A stretch of DNA of 64,000 bases from Meconema thalassinum (Eukaryota; Arthropoda; Insecta; Orthoptera; Tettigoniidae): positions 131,158,533 through 131,222,532 of the forward strand of contig OX336393.1 of assembly GCA_946902985.2 (NCBI GenBank), written 5' to 3'. Each line of letters opens with the position of its first letter. The stretch's first letter is position 1. Below are positions 32,903 through 45,994 of this stretch, piece after piece. The notes beneath the pieces were generated by a model that was given only the letters and a program-made list of their open reading frames with translations, made no database searches and had not been told where the DNA came from. The position numbers were made by a program, and so were the translations under genes.

Positions 32903-33285
32903 TAATAATAATGCATGGTTATCTTTGATTCATTTCACGAGGTCATTCGGGTTCCTAATTATTTAAATACGCTTTACGGCTCTCGCGCATGCGTAGAATC
33001 GGTTTCACCCTGGATAAATATCAAGGAGCGTGCAGCACTGATCTTTGTTTGCGATGCTTCCTTGAGATTTTCTGGAACATAATTATAAAGGAAGGGAAAT
33101 ACAGAAGACCTTATTCTTTGCAAAAGATTAAAAGGATATGAACAAAGTATTTTAGAGAACTGGCAGTTGTGTATGTTCATTGCTTACTTAGATAAATAAG
33201 ACACCTTGTAACCTTGAACTTGTTCAAGTGTTCGACTGGTTTCATTATTGGAACCTTTATTCATATTGCGATTGTCTGATTACAA
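32903..33285. other. Unassigned sequence
   Basis: No gene or repeat recognised. Confidence 0.6.
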
Positions 33286-34030
33286 ATCTATACTAATAAA
33301 ATAAAGCTGAAGAGTTTGTGTGTTTGTGTTTTTAAAGCAGTTGGATTCGAAAAATACGTTTTGTATATGATAGCCAGATTCAAGAGGAATAGTTTAGGCT
33401 ATGTTAAATTTCAGACAGACCACTCCATTCCCTGCTTTTAGGCCCTTTGGCACAAATCTACACCGTTTAACCGATCTGAACCAACATTTGTATACTTACC
33501 CTGTGGAACCCTGCGAGTAACACCGTCTACATGAGATTTATGACAGACCGGTCCATTCCCTGCATTTAGGTCCTTTGGCACAAATCTACACCTTTTCACC
33601 GATCTGAACCAAAATTTGTATACTTACACTTTGGAACCCTGCGAATAACACTGTCTGCATGAAATTTCGGACAGACAACTCCATTCCCTGCATTCAGTCC
33701 CTTTGGCACAAATCTACACCGATCTGAACCAAATTTCACATACTTACGCTTTGGAAACCGACGAGTAACACTGTCTGCTTGAAATGTTGGGCAGACCACT
33801 TCATTCCCTGCATTTAGGTCCTTAGGCACAAATCTACACCGTTTCACCGATCTGAACCACATTTTGTATACTTACCCTTCGGAACCCTGCGGGTGACACT
33901 GTCCACTTTAAATTTCGGGCAGACCACTCCATTCCCTGCATTAAGGCCCTTTATCACAAATCCACACCGTTCCTCCCAATTGCACCAAATTTTACTTACA
34001 CTTTGAAACCCTGCTGGTATCACTGTCCAC
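33286..34030 (+). repeat. Helitron-like head with 128-bp minisatellite
   Basis: Starts TCTATACTAATAAAATAAAGC. Then a tandem repeat with the landmark CTTTGGCACAAATC at 33445, 33573, 33701, 33821 and 33949, that is 128-bp units with one 8-bp deletion. Apparent ORFs here come from the repeat and are not genes. Confidence 0.85.
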
Positions 34031-34925
34031 TTGATATTTTGGACAACGTTCTTCGTTCCCTACATTTAGAATAACAAACAAACTGAACTTGAAAACCACG
34101 TATTAAGGCACTTGAACCATTCATGTCCGCAGTAGTGTAACTGTAAGAGTATTTTAATAAGTACATTGTTGACTGGCAATTCGGGCTGCATCACGTCGCC
34201 CCTACCAGTGTTCTGGTGCAGTATTTCGAAAATAGTTAAATCTTGCACTGCTTACAAATTGCAGTCACGGGGAGTAATTAGTGCAAAAAGATTTCTTAGG
34301 TCCCTTAAAACAGTTATCAACATGAACATATTATGCCTCTGTATAAGTGCAATGGTGTTAGTGCAGTAGATTGAGGTTATCAGCTGCAATAAGCGTTGGT
34401 GCTTTCAAATGTACCTTCATTTATTCCGAAACTTATCGTCGAGCGCTATGTGGCGGTAAATGATACTATTCTACCTCAGGAGTTCGGGATAGCCGAAGTT
34501 TTCCAAAGTGTTCTGATTATTTTCCTACGGCGCTATGCGACGAAAGACGACACTATTGGTCTCTGCATTTCTAACAGCCAATGCGATATAGGTCCTAGGC
34601 AGTGTCTTATTTCACTTACTCCTCCTTCTAAACATATTTTAAAAATTGTTTGTAAATTACATGTGTCAGTGCTGTAGTTAGTAAACAGCCGTTTCCCTAT
34701 TCATTACTATCATAACGGGAAAATGACCTGAATGTTACGTCCATTAGACTGTACTACTTATCACCACCACTACAACCACCACCACCACCACCACCACCAC
34801 AAAAAGTTATATTTAAAATATATTTATTTTCTGTTAGTTTAAGTATCATGTGCCAGTTCTGCAGTAGTATTAATTATCATCCATAAAACAAATTAATCCA
34901 CCGGGCGAAGCCGGGCACTCCTGCG
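34031..34925. other. Unassigned; (ACC)n tract and Helitron-like end
   Basis: No credible gene. (ACC/CAC)n at about 34768-34800. CCGGGCGAAGCCGGGCACTCC at 34900-34920 resembles a Helitron 3' hairpin, but the expected CTAGT is replaced by GCGGGGG, so it is a mutated or truncated end. Confidence 0.45.
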
Positions 34926-35330
34926 GGGGTTTAATATGTTTTAAAGCAGTTCATTTGAATATTTGTGAGATACTTCATTAAAGATGGCATAAGCTACCGT
35001 AAATTATATTTTAAACACCATCCTATAAGTAGTGACATGTGGGTTCATTAATTAAATTAGGATAAATGATTGGAATATTAATAATCACTAAACACAACAT
35101 TGGTGATCTAAATAAATTTTCCTTAAACTGAAAACCTTATTCATCTTTAGCTATGTTCCACAAGTGTCATGGGCACTGAGGGCTAGAAGTGATCTTTCAT
35201 GCTTTCCTCTTCTTCTCTGCGCAAATGACGGGATGTTTCCTAATTTAAGGTCACGGGCGTCTCCTTCTGAATCTTCACCTCAATTAAAAATACACGCACT
35301 ACTAAAGACTCCGTAAAAACACAGGTTATA
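34926..35330. other. Unassigned AT-rich sequence
   Basis: No gene recognised; TA at 35329-35330 is the left target dinucleotide of the next element. Confidence 0.6.
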
Positions 35331-35826
35331 CAAGATCTGTCCGGAAAGTAATGTCATTCATTTATTGTGAGGCGACTGTACGTTGCAGTGCGCTCTATCC
35401 TCCGTGATCGATGGTGGGGTAAGTCAAATACCGACGGAGTCCTTGCTCAGTTATAACAGAGCTCTCGGAGAAGAAGGACGGGTGATTTCGTATACCTCGT
35501 GTACAAGCTGCTGCCCTTCCTCCCTACAGTACTGACTTGGTTCCCCCAGACTTCTGTTTGTTTCCTCGTTGGAAATCCCCCCTGAAAAGTCATCATTACA
35601 GATCAATAGATGACCTGAAAGCAGCTAGTAGAACGGCTTTAAACGCACTTCCTGAACTGGCCTTCCAGGATGCCTTCGCAGCTTGGAAATAGCACTGGCA
35701 AAAGTGTATCGACACCGGAGGCGATTATTTTGAAGAATTTTGTGTATTATTAATATGTATTATACAGATGTAGTCATTAAATGTTGGTAAATCGACTTGA
35801 TGACATAACTTTCCGGACAGGGCTTG
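35331..35826 (+). mobile_element. Internally deleted mariner transposon
   Basis: 496 bp bounded by ~28-bp inverted repeats: left CAAGATCTGTCCGGAAAG, right (complement) CAAGCCCTGTCCGGAAAG. The inner part encodes mariner transposase C-terminal debris: DLVPPDFCLFPRWK, the third catalytic-Asp region, then a stop-interrupted tail with KCIDTGGDYFEE. A full mariner is about 1.3 kb, so more than half is missing. Left target TA is present; the right TA appears mutated. Confidence 0.88.
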
Positions 35827-36730
35827 TCAGATGAATGCTACGCACACGAGGTTGAATTGACCACGATGTCCAAGCCCTAAATAAGTAGAATAACAACGTC
35901 CTTGATTCATTGATTTATATACACCAGCTATTGGGGAGGTACGAAAGGGAGGCGAGGTTGGTTGAGGTGATTAATATCACTTTCTATAATAGAAGCCATG
36001 TGTCTCAGTTTAATTACATTTCTATTACTACCACTCTCAGATTCAATAGAATATTTCATCATACTGCAATAACATTCGTTCATAATTCTCTCGGCATTTG
36101 TCATTAAAAATATGAAACTAGCTTTACATAAAAACACAATCATTAAGGTTATAAGATTAATATTACTTGAGGGGGGAGTTGTGTTGCGGGGGAAGGGGAA
36201 TGGGACATTGCCAATGATTAGGCTTTCAAAAATCGAGCGGTAGAAAAAAATGAATAAATTTGATCTCTAATGTCTACCCATTATTGTACTTAAATGTATT
36301 ATTAGAACGTGTTCAACATGGATAACACTTTGGTGTCGCTGTAATAAATTACATCACTTAGTATGCAATGGCGCGTCTGATCTGAAAGTGTACTAGTATT
36401 ACCAGTCTTCACTTGGGCTGAATATTAAAACTCTGCGAGGTGTAACTCTAGATCTCATTTAGTTGAGACCGCCCTTTCATTCTTAGAGTTTCATTAGACA
36501 CAATTAACTGATCTCGTTAACTTGGCGGTATTGGATAGAACGAAAAGAAAATTCCACGATGTCGTTTGTAGTTAGAGAGCATTTACGTGATTAAATGTGA
36601 GGATATAATAATACTATTAGGCTTACCTAAATCAAATGTGTGTGAATACCCTCAGGGCGGTGTTGTGTTCAAATTATTTGTTGTTGTTACTTCATTTTGG
36701 GGATAGAAACATCTTGTTTTTTTTAGCGTA
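35827..36730. other. Unassigned AT-rich sequence
   Basis: No gene, no recognised repeat. Confidence 0.6.
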
Positions 36731-36734
36731 TGGA

Positions 36735-37040
36735 ATTTAGTGCCGGGAGTGTCCGAGGACATGTTCGGCTCGCCAGTTTTGTAGCTGCTTCGAAGCGGAC
36801 ACCCAATGGGTGAGCTACAGTACTGTCGCGTGTGAACTGTTGTCTGGGGAGGAAAGTTTGAATGTAAGGACGAGGAGTTGGAAGGTAGCGGCTGTGGCCT
36901 ATAGTTAGGGACCAACCCCGGCATTTGCCTGGAAGGAAGATGGGAAACCGCAGGAGACCATCTTCAAGGTTGCCGGCGGGGGGATTCGAGCCTTCTCGCC
37001 TCCCGGATGTGAGCAACTGCCAGCAGTCATCCATAACGAC
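36735..37040 (-). repeat. tRNA-derived SINE, reversed
   Basis: On the minus strand it reads B box-like GGCTCGAATCCCC, then CGGTTTCCCATCTTCC and CAAATGCCGGGGTTGG, the same body as 19405-19930. Confidence 0.7.
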
Positions 37041-38282
37041 CACGACTAACTCATCCGGTAGCATCTTGGTCATTAGCCCCGTATATATGGGATTCATGAT
37101 TCTCTAACTCAAATGAAAAGCACCGGGAAGAAGGAACTAAATCAGAATTTTAAAATTGTTAGTCTTTGTTCGTTTTAAGGCGCGGAACAGTAAGGTCATC
37201 TGACCCGTAAAATCCGTTGTGCAAAACATTTCCATAATAAAGAAAGCTTTTCAGTCGGTCCACACGAATTGTGTCCAATTACATTTGCCGGGAAACAAGT
37301 ATTTACATTGTACCAGATCTTGGATCTGCACAGACACTCCTCATCATTGTTTAGTGTCAGGTATAATTGTATCTGATGTAAATTTAATCGGAAAGTGCCT
37401 AGTTGCAGTATGGAAGTAAGTATCCAGTCTGTTGCATGAGGGCCTTGTGTTCTATATGAAGCGAAACCTACTTAGGAGCGACACGGTAAAACGTCGTACT
37501 AACGCATTGTTTAGTAACTGACTAGGATCTAGGTGGCGGTGACTAGATATACACACGCTTTGGTAAAGATTCTTTTATTATATTATTGTTTGGTATCGAA
37601 TGGATGCTGTTATAAATGAAAATACGACGAGATTCTACATATCCTAGTGAATGTAATTATTTAATAGAGAAGATTCACATATTTAAATAACGGTGAAGTA
37701 TCCGTGAAATTCTCCTTTATAAGATGAACCAGAAATGTCGCAAAGTGCGGAAAATAAAGAACATCTGAACACGTTATAACCCAAATCACAAGTAAGCTTA
37801 GGTAGCTAATAGAATATGCAATGCAATGCACTTTTCTGTTAGTTAGACAAAGATTGGTTAATTAAATATTATACTTTCCTTCCTGTCATTATACTCAGTT
37901 GTGGTTAATTGGTCATTTCCATATTTACTCTTTACATATATTATTTCTACGAGACGGGGGAAGAGTGTTTTGCCATAAGCAAGCTTATTGTCCTGCTGCC
38001 CGGGAGAAGATTCTTATGTGTTCTGTATTTCTTTCTCATTGTGGAAATGAGTGGCGCCCAATAGAATTTGTTTACGGGTAAGAGCGATCACAACATACCT
38101 TACAAACTAACACGCTTTTATATACAAATACAATAGTCACACGTTCATCCTCAGATCTTGTTCACTTAGGCTTTCGAGTTTGAAGGTTGTTTGTGAAGTA
38201 ACCAATAGGCCTAAATTAAATTTAATATCATCATTTTTGTCGTTCTATTTTACGTTAGTTCATGTAGGTTTGGAAGTTTCAA
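37041..38282. other. Unassigned AT-rich sequence
   Basis: No credible gene or repeat recognised. Confidence 0.55.
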
Positions 38283-38925
38283 TTAGTTTTTAGCCTATTT
38301 TCAATTTTGAAACAAGATGATCAGTAAAGAACATATAGCCTACTTTCTCCTAAATGCATGGGTATTGTTATAACTCTTTGTCCTTTTCAAGGAGTATAAC
38401 TGAATGTTGGTTGTAGAAGCTTGTTGAAATACAACGTGCTATAGGGATATTAAACATGAATATGAGGTGCCCTTTGCTAGTGCTACCTCTGTAAAAAATT
38501 TCATTCAATTCGGTTTCACCGTGTTTGAATTGATATGGGGAATGGATTTGCACACATACATGGCCGCTATTTGCAAACTATTGGGCTGATGACTTTTTAG
38601 TCAGTCATAAGATGCTTTCCACAAAAAGGCATGCTGTTGCAAAATCTGGTAGAGATCAAATGATTAGGTTGGTCGTAATTTGATTTAAGTTTTTAACATT
38701 TGGGTGGCCGTCATTCCGTTTCTGTCAAGATGGCGGCAATGTAAAACATGACACTGAGGTGCCCTTTGCTAGTGCTACCTCTGTACCAAATTTCGTTCCA
38801 TTCGGTTTCACCGTGTTCGAATTGATAGGGGGAATCGATTTTCACACAAAGATGGCCGCCATCTGCAAAATATTAGGCTAATGACCTCTTAGTTTGGTTA
38901 AAGGATGCTCCCTCCATATAGGTAT
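38283..38925 (+). repeat. 293-bp array, family B, left part
   Basis: Begins with a reversed copy of the family A hairpin half (TTTTTAGCCTATTTTCAATT at 38285), then an end segment matching 17766-17850 inverted. Two dimer units follow, with landmark GAGGTGCCCTTTGC at 38464 and 38756 (292 bp). The array is cut at GGTAT (38921-38925) by Gypsy-B and resumes at 52688. Confidence 0.85.
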
Positions 38926-41900
38926 TGTAACCGTTCGGTCGGAGGTTGTTAGGAATAGCCAACAACCGCGATGACTTCCCTAACATCTCACCCGTCGAGC
39001 ACATAAACAAAAAAAAAAAAATACCGAGAGGATCAGGTGACCTTCCATAAAGGCTAAAGCGGCACGAGAGTCCGTAGTCCACAGGGATCGTGGTACACGG
39101 TGACGATGGTCATAGACTGCCTAAGGAAAGGTTCACCTTAAAACTAGACTGAGAAAATAAACATCCAGACTTATGTAAAACACCGTGAAAATTTATTTAT
39201 AAAATTCACAAACCCCTAGCCTAGTTTGGAGGGTTACAATCGGCTAGTCCGCAAACTAATAAATAAACAAAAGAAAATAAAGAGCAGGTCCCTACCTGAG
39301 AAGTCACGGAAAACCCTCGCGAAAGATCTAACTCACAATAATAAAGCAACAACAGCAACGCTAGAAATATGGTACAACGCAAGTCCCTAGTTCAAGTTAC
39401 AAGATCAAGCTAATATCAGAATTTACATTTAACAGGGTAGCAAAACAAATCTAAGTTAGGATGGTACCATTTCGACATTTACATTTAACGTTAATTCATC
39501 TAGCTAAGTCCTATCAATTAACAAAATTTACGGCGATGACGTCCGTAAAAGAAAACAATTACATCCAAAAACTAAGTGTACAGCCATGAAAAAACAAACA
39601 ATTTAATTATGCTTAATAACTATGTGCTAACAGCACACAATAAGGTAACATGTAGGATTTATACACTTGACATCATAAATAAGTAATGAAATAGACACAG
39701 TAGTTTTATTAAAAATTCCTGCCTGCACCTTGGTTTACTCTTTGTAAGCCATAGTCATCTAATGTGTATAATTACGGTGACGAATGCGTAGTTGAGACCA
39801 CGTCTGACATCGCATGGCCTGAGCTCCACAAGCTACGAACTCTAGGTTCGCGCATGCTTCAGGTCGCTACAAAAATGTCAACTGTCCTAGTCATTTCCCC
39901 ACAAGGAAATTATCTTCAACTGCACAGCTATGTCAACAGTTCCAGAATGCAAAGAACAAAGTTAGATAGAAAGAATTGTTAGTTAGCCTTGTTTTACAAC
40001 AATTATGCGTCTGATTATTAAGATGTCGGTTTATAGGTTTATCGTAGGTTTATGGCGAATAACATTGACAATAGCCTGGGCACGGAGTGTCTCCACTGTG
40101 CTCATTCTCCACCAAAAAGCCTCGACTCAACAGTCGGAATATAATCAACGAGTACAACAACTCGGACACACAATAACACGGGTTACCAGCGGCGCTAAGC
40201 TCGCGTTCAATAACTCTGGGATAGGCCTGTACACAGCAGTTACCTTCCAATAACATCTAGTCAACGGGATCAGTCCCGGACAAGGCATACTCAAAATACC
40301 TTCATACAATAACATCCTGCTATAACAGGGTAGCCTTCACCATACTATAGAAAACCTGACATAACTGTACCTGTCAAAAGACAGTACACGCAGCAGAGCG
40401 TTTAACTATCAAAAAGCGATCTATAAAACATGTGATCAAATACAAGAGTGGAAACTGATTTCCATAAGCAAAATAGCAATGAAAGGAAATGCGAATACGA
40501 ATCGTACTCTGTCCTTGTCAATAGTAGTTTTGTCTCACAATGAAGCAGGCGTGCTTTCAGGGCACTGGGTTAGATAACCAGTTTATTCAAGGCCAGCGAT
40601 TTAATCAATATAAACCTGTACACCTGGCCAGTTCATAAAAAAATTACCATAGGTTACGGACTTCTAAAGAGTCCGTGTATAAAACACACGCAATAAATCT
40701 GAGTATAATAATATAATTCCGTCTTTCTACCAAAGACGTCTAAATGAAAGTAATCTGACAATCACTGGAGCTCTTTGCTTTAAAAATACAATTCAACAGT
40801 TGCTAGTACATCAAATAAAAACGTGTCTTACATGACACAAGCAAAAATGATAATTGTGGCGCAGATTCACTACAAAGATCCGTTTAATGATACGTTGGGA
40901 ACTGAGTTCGATGCTAGGCAACGAAACATTCCTTCTAGTTGTTAGGTTCAAACTTGACCAAGAATAGCTTCTGAGCTTATCCAAAATGAAATATAATGCA
41001 TTTACAAAACTGGTAGTTACAGTCGACTACCTAAATGATACGACCGTTCTAACGACAGTCAGGGGTGTAACGAAGGATGGCTGCAAAGAATGCAGTTAAT
41101 TAATAACTATGGCATCTGATTGCCATAACTAAAGTCAGCAAAGACTTGAAAATTACCGCAAGTAGGGTTGAACAAAATAGCCTCAAAATGACTACGATCA
41201 GGTTCAGCAAAAGGTAGGCATTGACGTTCTACGACGTTCATCAGGCTGCACCAGGGCTGACCAAAATGTCTGACCCAAGGGTGTCTCACTCTAAACTGAA
41301 ATAAATGACATCTAACTAATCTAGTTACATCCCTACCTAGAAAAATGGCTGACACTGAGTGCGGTTGGTTCACAAACTACATTAAATCTACTATACCACC
41401 AGAAACTAGAACAAGAAAGGGGTGTGACAAAAACTCACGAAATGGAGGAGCTCTCACTCAGCCCTCTATTCCACAACAAGGGTTGTACAAAATCCTCTCT
41501 GGCTCTCTGGAACGGTATCCTCCTCATCAGGATTCCCATCTGGACTCCTCCAAAGACCAGGGTTCGATTTGTCCCGGTCGACAACTTCGTGGATATGCCT
41601 GGAAATGGCATTTTTGGCTCCTTCCTTCTCGTTCGTCGTCCTGGAAGTTCCACCATCATGCTGGTTCCCGTAGAAACATCACCCTCATACCGGGATGGTA
41701 TTAGCCCATGGTGACTGCTTCAATCATGGTGAAGAAAAGTCCAATCACGTGGGTAGTGAAATAAGTTGCGTAATAATCCATCCTCTCACTTTCAAAATTA
41801 TAATGTTCGTCGTGAATGTTATAGGCTTCAATTGTAAAATACGACACAGCCTTAATTTTGCAGACGTGGATTAGCATGTGAGCTAACACTGTTTTATAAT

Positions 41901-42690
41901 TCTGCACGTGCTAGTGACGCTACTTTTGTATCACGCAGCATCCGTGAATTGTACGACGTTTTTAAAATGAAACTTTCACTTTGGCAATTTAAATATCTCA
42001 TACAATTATAATCACACTTATTCAGGATAATTGTAACACTATTACCTGTATATTTCCACTAGGCATCTGCCCTCCACACACGCGTGGGTAAAATGTGGTG
42101 TTACAGCAATGTTGTGCAATACACTATACTTGCCAATTATTATTTCCCAAACTTCTTCTTTAGTTCACTGGGCTTCAACAACAGTGAATAATAGTATTAG
42201 CGGGCTCGATGGCACCTTATAAACACTTCCAACGCTCAACAGCGGATATTCTTCTACGTCTCGTAGGACAAATGTAATTCCACGCCTACACAAGGCGGAT
42301 TCTCCAGACGCAGTGCAAGGCACTGGGTGTCTCTAGAAAGTAGGTCGTCAAAACGAAATCGTTGAGCGACTACTTACGTTCCTTTTGCGTATCTGCAAGG
42401 GTATTACCTTACCTAAAGTAAAAATAAACATTCTCCGAAATGTTTTAATAATGCAGCATGACGAAATGGAATATTCTGAGTCTTGTGGAAAGATAAAAGT
42501 TAATTAATAAGACCTCAGATAAATAATTAGCAGTTTTCACCAAAGTCAAAAGTGCGATTCACCGCTACTTCAAAAAGGATCGCGAGATCTCTCAGCTCCA
42601 CGTGGCTTCCTGGGTGTGTTCAAAAGTACAACATCCCATCATAAATGCTCTGTCATAAAAAATCACATGAACCTTAGCTCAGCGGGTTCA
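38926..42690 (-). repeat. Gypsy-B 3' LTR
   Basis: 3765 bp; on the minus strand TGAACCCGCTGAGC...GGTTACA (TG...CA). Direct-repeat partner at 48924-52687. Near the inner-strand end is the hairpin GGTTGTT/AACAACC (about 38944-38967). Small ORFs of 72-119 codons recur in both LTRs but overlap one another on both strands and match nothing I recognise. Confidence 0.93.
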
Positions 42691-42705
42691 TCTGCCTCTC
42701 CGTCG
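42691..42705 (-). other. Gypsy-B polypurine tract
   Basis: Minus strand CGACGGAGAGGCAGA directly before the 3' LTR, purine-rich, in the expected position for plus-strand priming. Confidence 0.6.
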
Positions 42706-42843
42706 TTTCAAATAAAATGTTGGGATAACATTTTTATTTGCTTTGAAATTCATTCAAGAGTGATATTTTTTTAGATTGGCTGCATTAAAGGTTCCAATGC
42801 GCTCTCCTGTCCTAATGTCTTCTATTACATAACTTCCATTGTT

Positions 42844-45800
42844 CTAAGGCTGTCGGATACGACTAGGGCCATAGGACAAGGACAGAAATTTTTCATATAT
42901 GCGGTCTATAGGACTAGAAATTCCGGGTCTCCTTATAAGGATAAGGTCTCCTTCTACTAGTGGTTCTCTAAACCTCTGGCGTCTAGTTCTTCTCAAGCGC
43001 TTGGCAGCTTGTCTGTCCATAGTCTCTCTCGCAGCTAAAAGTCTGCTGGCATGTGATGGTTGTAAACAAGGTGGATTTACAATCACACGATCCCATATTC
43101 TCAGTGGCATCTGGTTCAAATGCAAGACCATAGGTATTTGACCAGTGCTCTCGAGGACTGTTGAATTAATGCATTTTGCCATAATAACAAGGACTTCAGT
43201 CCATCGCCAGTGTTCTTCTTGACAATATAATCGACAGAATTTTGCGATAATAGACATCACGCATTCTGCTGGGTTGCTCTCTGGATGTCGAATAGATGTT
43301 AAAACATGACCTATTTCAAGCTCATTCTTGGCATTGGCAAATTCTGCTGAGGTGTACTGTGATCCGTGATCAGTCAACAGGAATTGTGGCTTTCCTGCCT
43401 CCGGCATCACTTGACGTCTAATCCTCTGAATAATCTGATGTGCAGTAGCTTTTTGAATCGGATGAAGCATCGTATATTTCGTGAACACATCAATAGTTAC
43501 AACGATGTATCGATTTCAACGACGAGCCTTAGGTATTGGGCCATACAGGTCCTGTGCATATAACTCTCTAGGTTAAGTTGGTTGTATTGGTCTAGGTTGT
43601 TCCTTCGGCAAGTGTGACGTGTACTTGTTCCGCTGGCATGCGTCGCAAGCACGTAAACACTGTCTAACGGTGGCTCCTAAACCTTTCCATGTAAAAGACT
43701 CCTTGATGGTTGCAATGGTTTTGTCTGTTCCACCGTGTCCAATGGATAAATGTTCCATAAGAATAACAGATTCTAGGTATCTCCTAGGAATAACTGCACG
43801 CAGTTGAGTGTGGTCCTCGTCTACAAACTTGTATAAGACACGATGATAAATCAAATAATCATCTGCAACAGCAGCAATTCTTGCATAATGATCACCCTGT
43901 GGATCCATTCTTCGTTCTAGGAAACGGATAATATGTTTGAGTTCCTCCTCACGTCGCTGTCCTTCAGGTAGATGACGAAGTCGGCGAAGGTGTTCCTCGC
44001 ATTCTCCCTCGATGTCTATGGCATTAACAGTAGCTTCAGGATTCCGGCTGAGGATGTCGGCCAACACATTCTCTCTGCCTGGTCGATAAACTATTTTCAA
44101 ATCGAACTGTTGGAGAAACAGCGTCCAACGTGTGATCCTGTCGCTTGCCAGTCTTGTTCTTAAGATGAAGGTTAACGCATGATGATCGGTTCTCACAATA
44201 ATCCTCTGGCCTAACAGAAGTTTCAGCCAGTATTCAAGTGCGTAGACAATTGCAAGTGCTTCTATCTCGGTCGTGAAGTAGTGAGATTCATGTGCTCTTA
44301 AACGTCGGCTTAAGAAAGCGATGTAATGACGTTTCTTCTCATCATCCTCCTGCAGTAAAATGGCTCCTATACCAATGGCAGATGCATCAGTTTCTAGAAT
44401 AAAGTTCCGAGAATAATCTGGATATTCTAACTGAATTGAGTCCACAAGCATCTGTTTAGCTCTCCTGAAAGCTATCTCAATTCATCATTCCAGTTCCACC
44501 TGCAGTTCTTTTTCAATAATCCTTGCAGTGGTGCAACAGTCTCGGAATACTTCTCACAATGAGCAGCAAAGAATTGGAGAATTCCTAAGAATTGTCTCAC
44601 GTGTTTCACACGGGTTGGCGTTGGAAATGCAGCAACAGTTCTAATCTTTGCCGGATTCGGTCTATATCCTTCTCCATTGATTATGTGTCCTACGAATTTC
44701 ACTTCTTTCTGAAAGAATCGACACTTGTCAAATTTGACCTTAAAATACGCCTGTCGAAGATTCTCAAAAACAAGGCGCAATGTCTTTAAATGCTCTTCTT
44801 CTGTTTCTGAAGCTATGATTATGTCATCCACATAACATATTACTCTCTGCTTCACTTCAGGAGTCAGCTTGGCATCAAGTGCTCTGATTAATGCGGCTCC
44901 GGCATTTTTCAATCCAAACGGTAGTTTTCGGAAGACATAAGTAGTCTGATCAAACAGGAATCCAGTACATTTCTGAGTATGCTCAGATAATCTGATATGG
45001 TAATAAGACTGAACCAAGTCCAATGATGAAAATATCCTTTTTCCTTTGAACTTCCTGAGAATGTCCCTAATCTTGGGCGGTCTGTCGTGCTCAGGAGCTA
45101 GGCGTTCATTCAAGGCTCTGGCATCAAGACAAAGTCATAAGCTTCCATCTACCTTAACCACAGGCGTTATGGGATTCAAGAAAGGAGTCGGTGATTTCTT
45201 GATTGTGCCTGCTGCTTCCATCTCATGATTCTTCTTAGCAGCTTCTTCGAGATGTTTCTCGGCAATCGGATAGATCTTTTTCTGGAATGGGGAATCATCC
45301 AGTAACACAAGATCATACTCGTAGTCTAATATCTCACCAGGTGTGGTGTCGAATATATCCCTGTATTCGTTCAATATTGCCTCAAGATCCTCACGTATGG
45401 GTGCTGATAACGATTCTGCCTCTTCGTCGGCATCTAGTGTCTCCTCAATTTCCTTGCCATTTAATTCTTCGACTACGTCGACTTCGGATAGGAATTCCGG
45501 TTCTTCTCCAATTAGGCTCATCTGAATGGGTTCGTTCGGCTTGAACTCTACCGTATTCCGACCCATGTCAATGATTCCATCATATTTTCTAATGAAGTCT
45601 GCGCCTAAAATGGCATCATGATGCAGGCCCTTCATTACAAGAAATTCGTGCAAGTACACGTGGCTCGAAATCTTCAGAGTACACAGAATCTGGATTTTGC
45701 ACGTTACAACGCGGTCAGGTATGACACCTCTGACTCTTAGAGCTGAAATAGGCAGCTCTGTCACCTCAGAGTTTGCTTTCAGTCTGGCATGGCAATCGGC

Positions 45801-45929
45801 GGAAATTACACTAATCATCGCCCCAGTATCGATGAGTATGACTACACTGACTTCATTCAAGGTGGCTACGATCTTGGGTAGACGTGTCAATTCATAATTG
45901 TGGTTCGTCGTTCGTCGTTCGTCCAACAA
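42844..45929 (-). pseudogene. pol: Gypsy-B pol, multiply interrupted
   Basis: Protease LIDTGA (residues ~32-37 from 45929), RT with SSLDLVQSYY and CYVDDI, RNase H starting ETDASAIGIG, integrase zinc finger ending CDACQRNK, and integrase core with D (QDLYGP), D (LTDHGSQY) and E (NPAECVM). Breaks: in-frame TGA at about 45135 in the RT N-terminus, a frameshift near 44470 between RT and RNase H, and stops at 43573 and about 43520 at the integrase core entrance. The reading frame across the last two stops is otherwise continuous. The catalytic residues themselves are preserved, so decay is by nonsense and indels. Confidence 0.92.
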
Positions 45930-45994
45930 GTCTTCTTGGATTGGCTCCCAGAGTAATATGGTGGCAGTTACTCGGTGCTCAACCGAACAAGAAT

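Noticed and set aside
33596..33862. 88-codon minus-strand ORF with repeated VPK-LNAGN words
   Set aside because: The repetition is the 128-bp minisatellite read in one frame.
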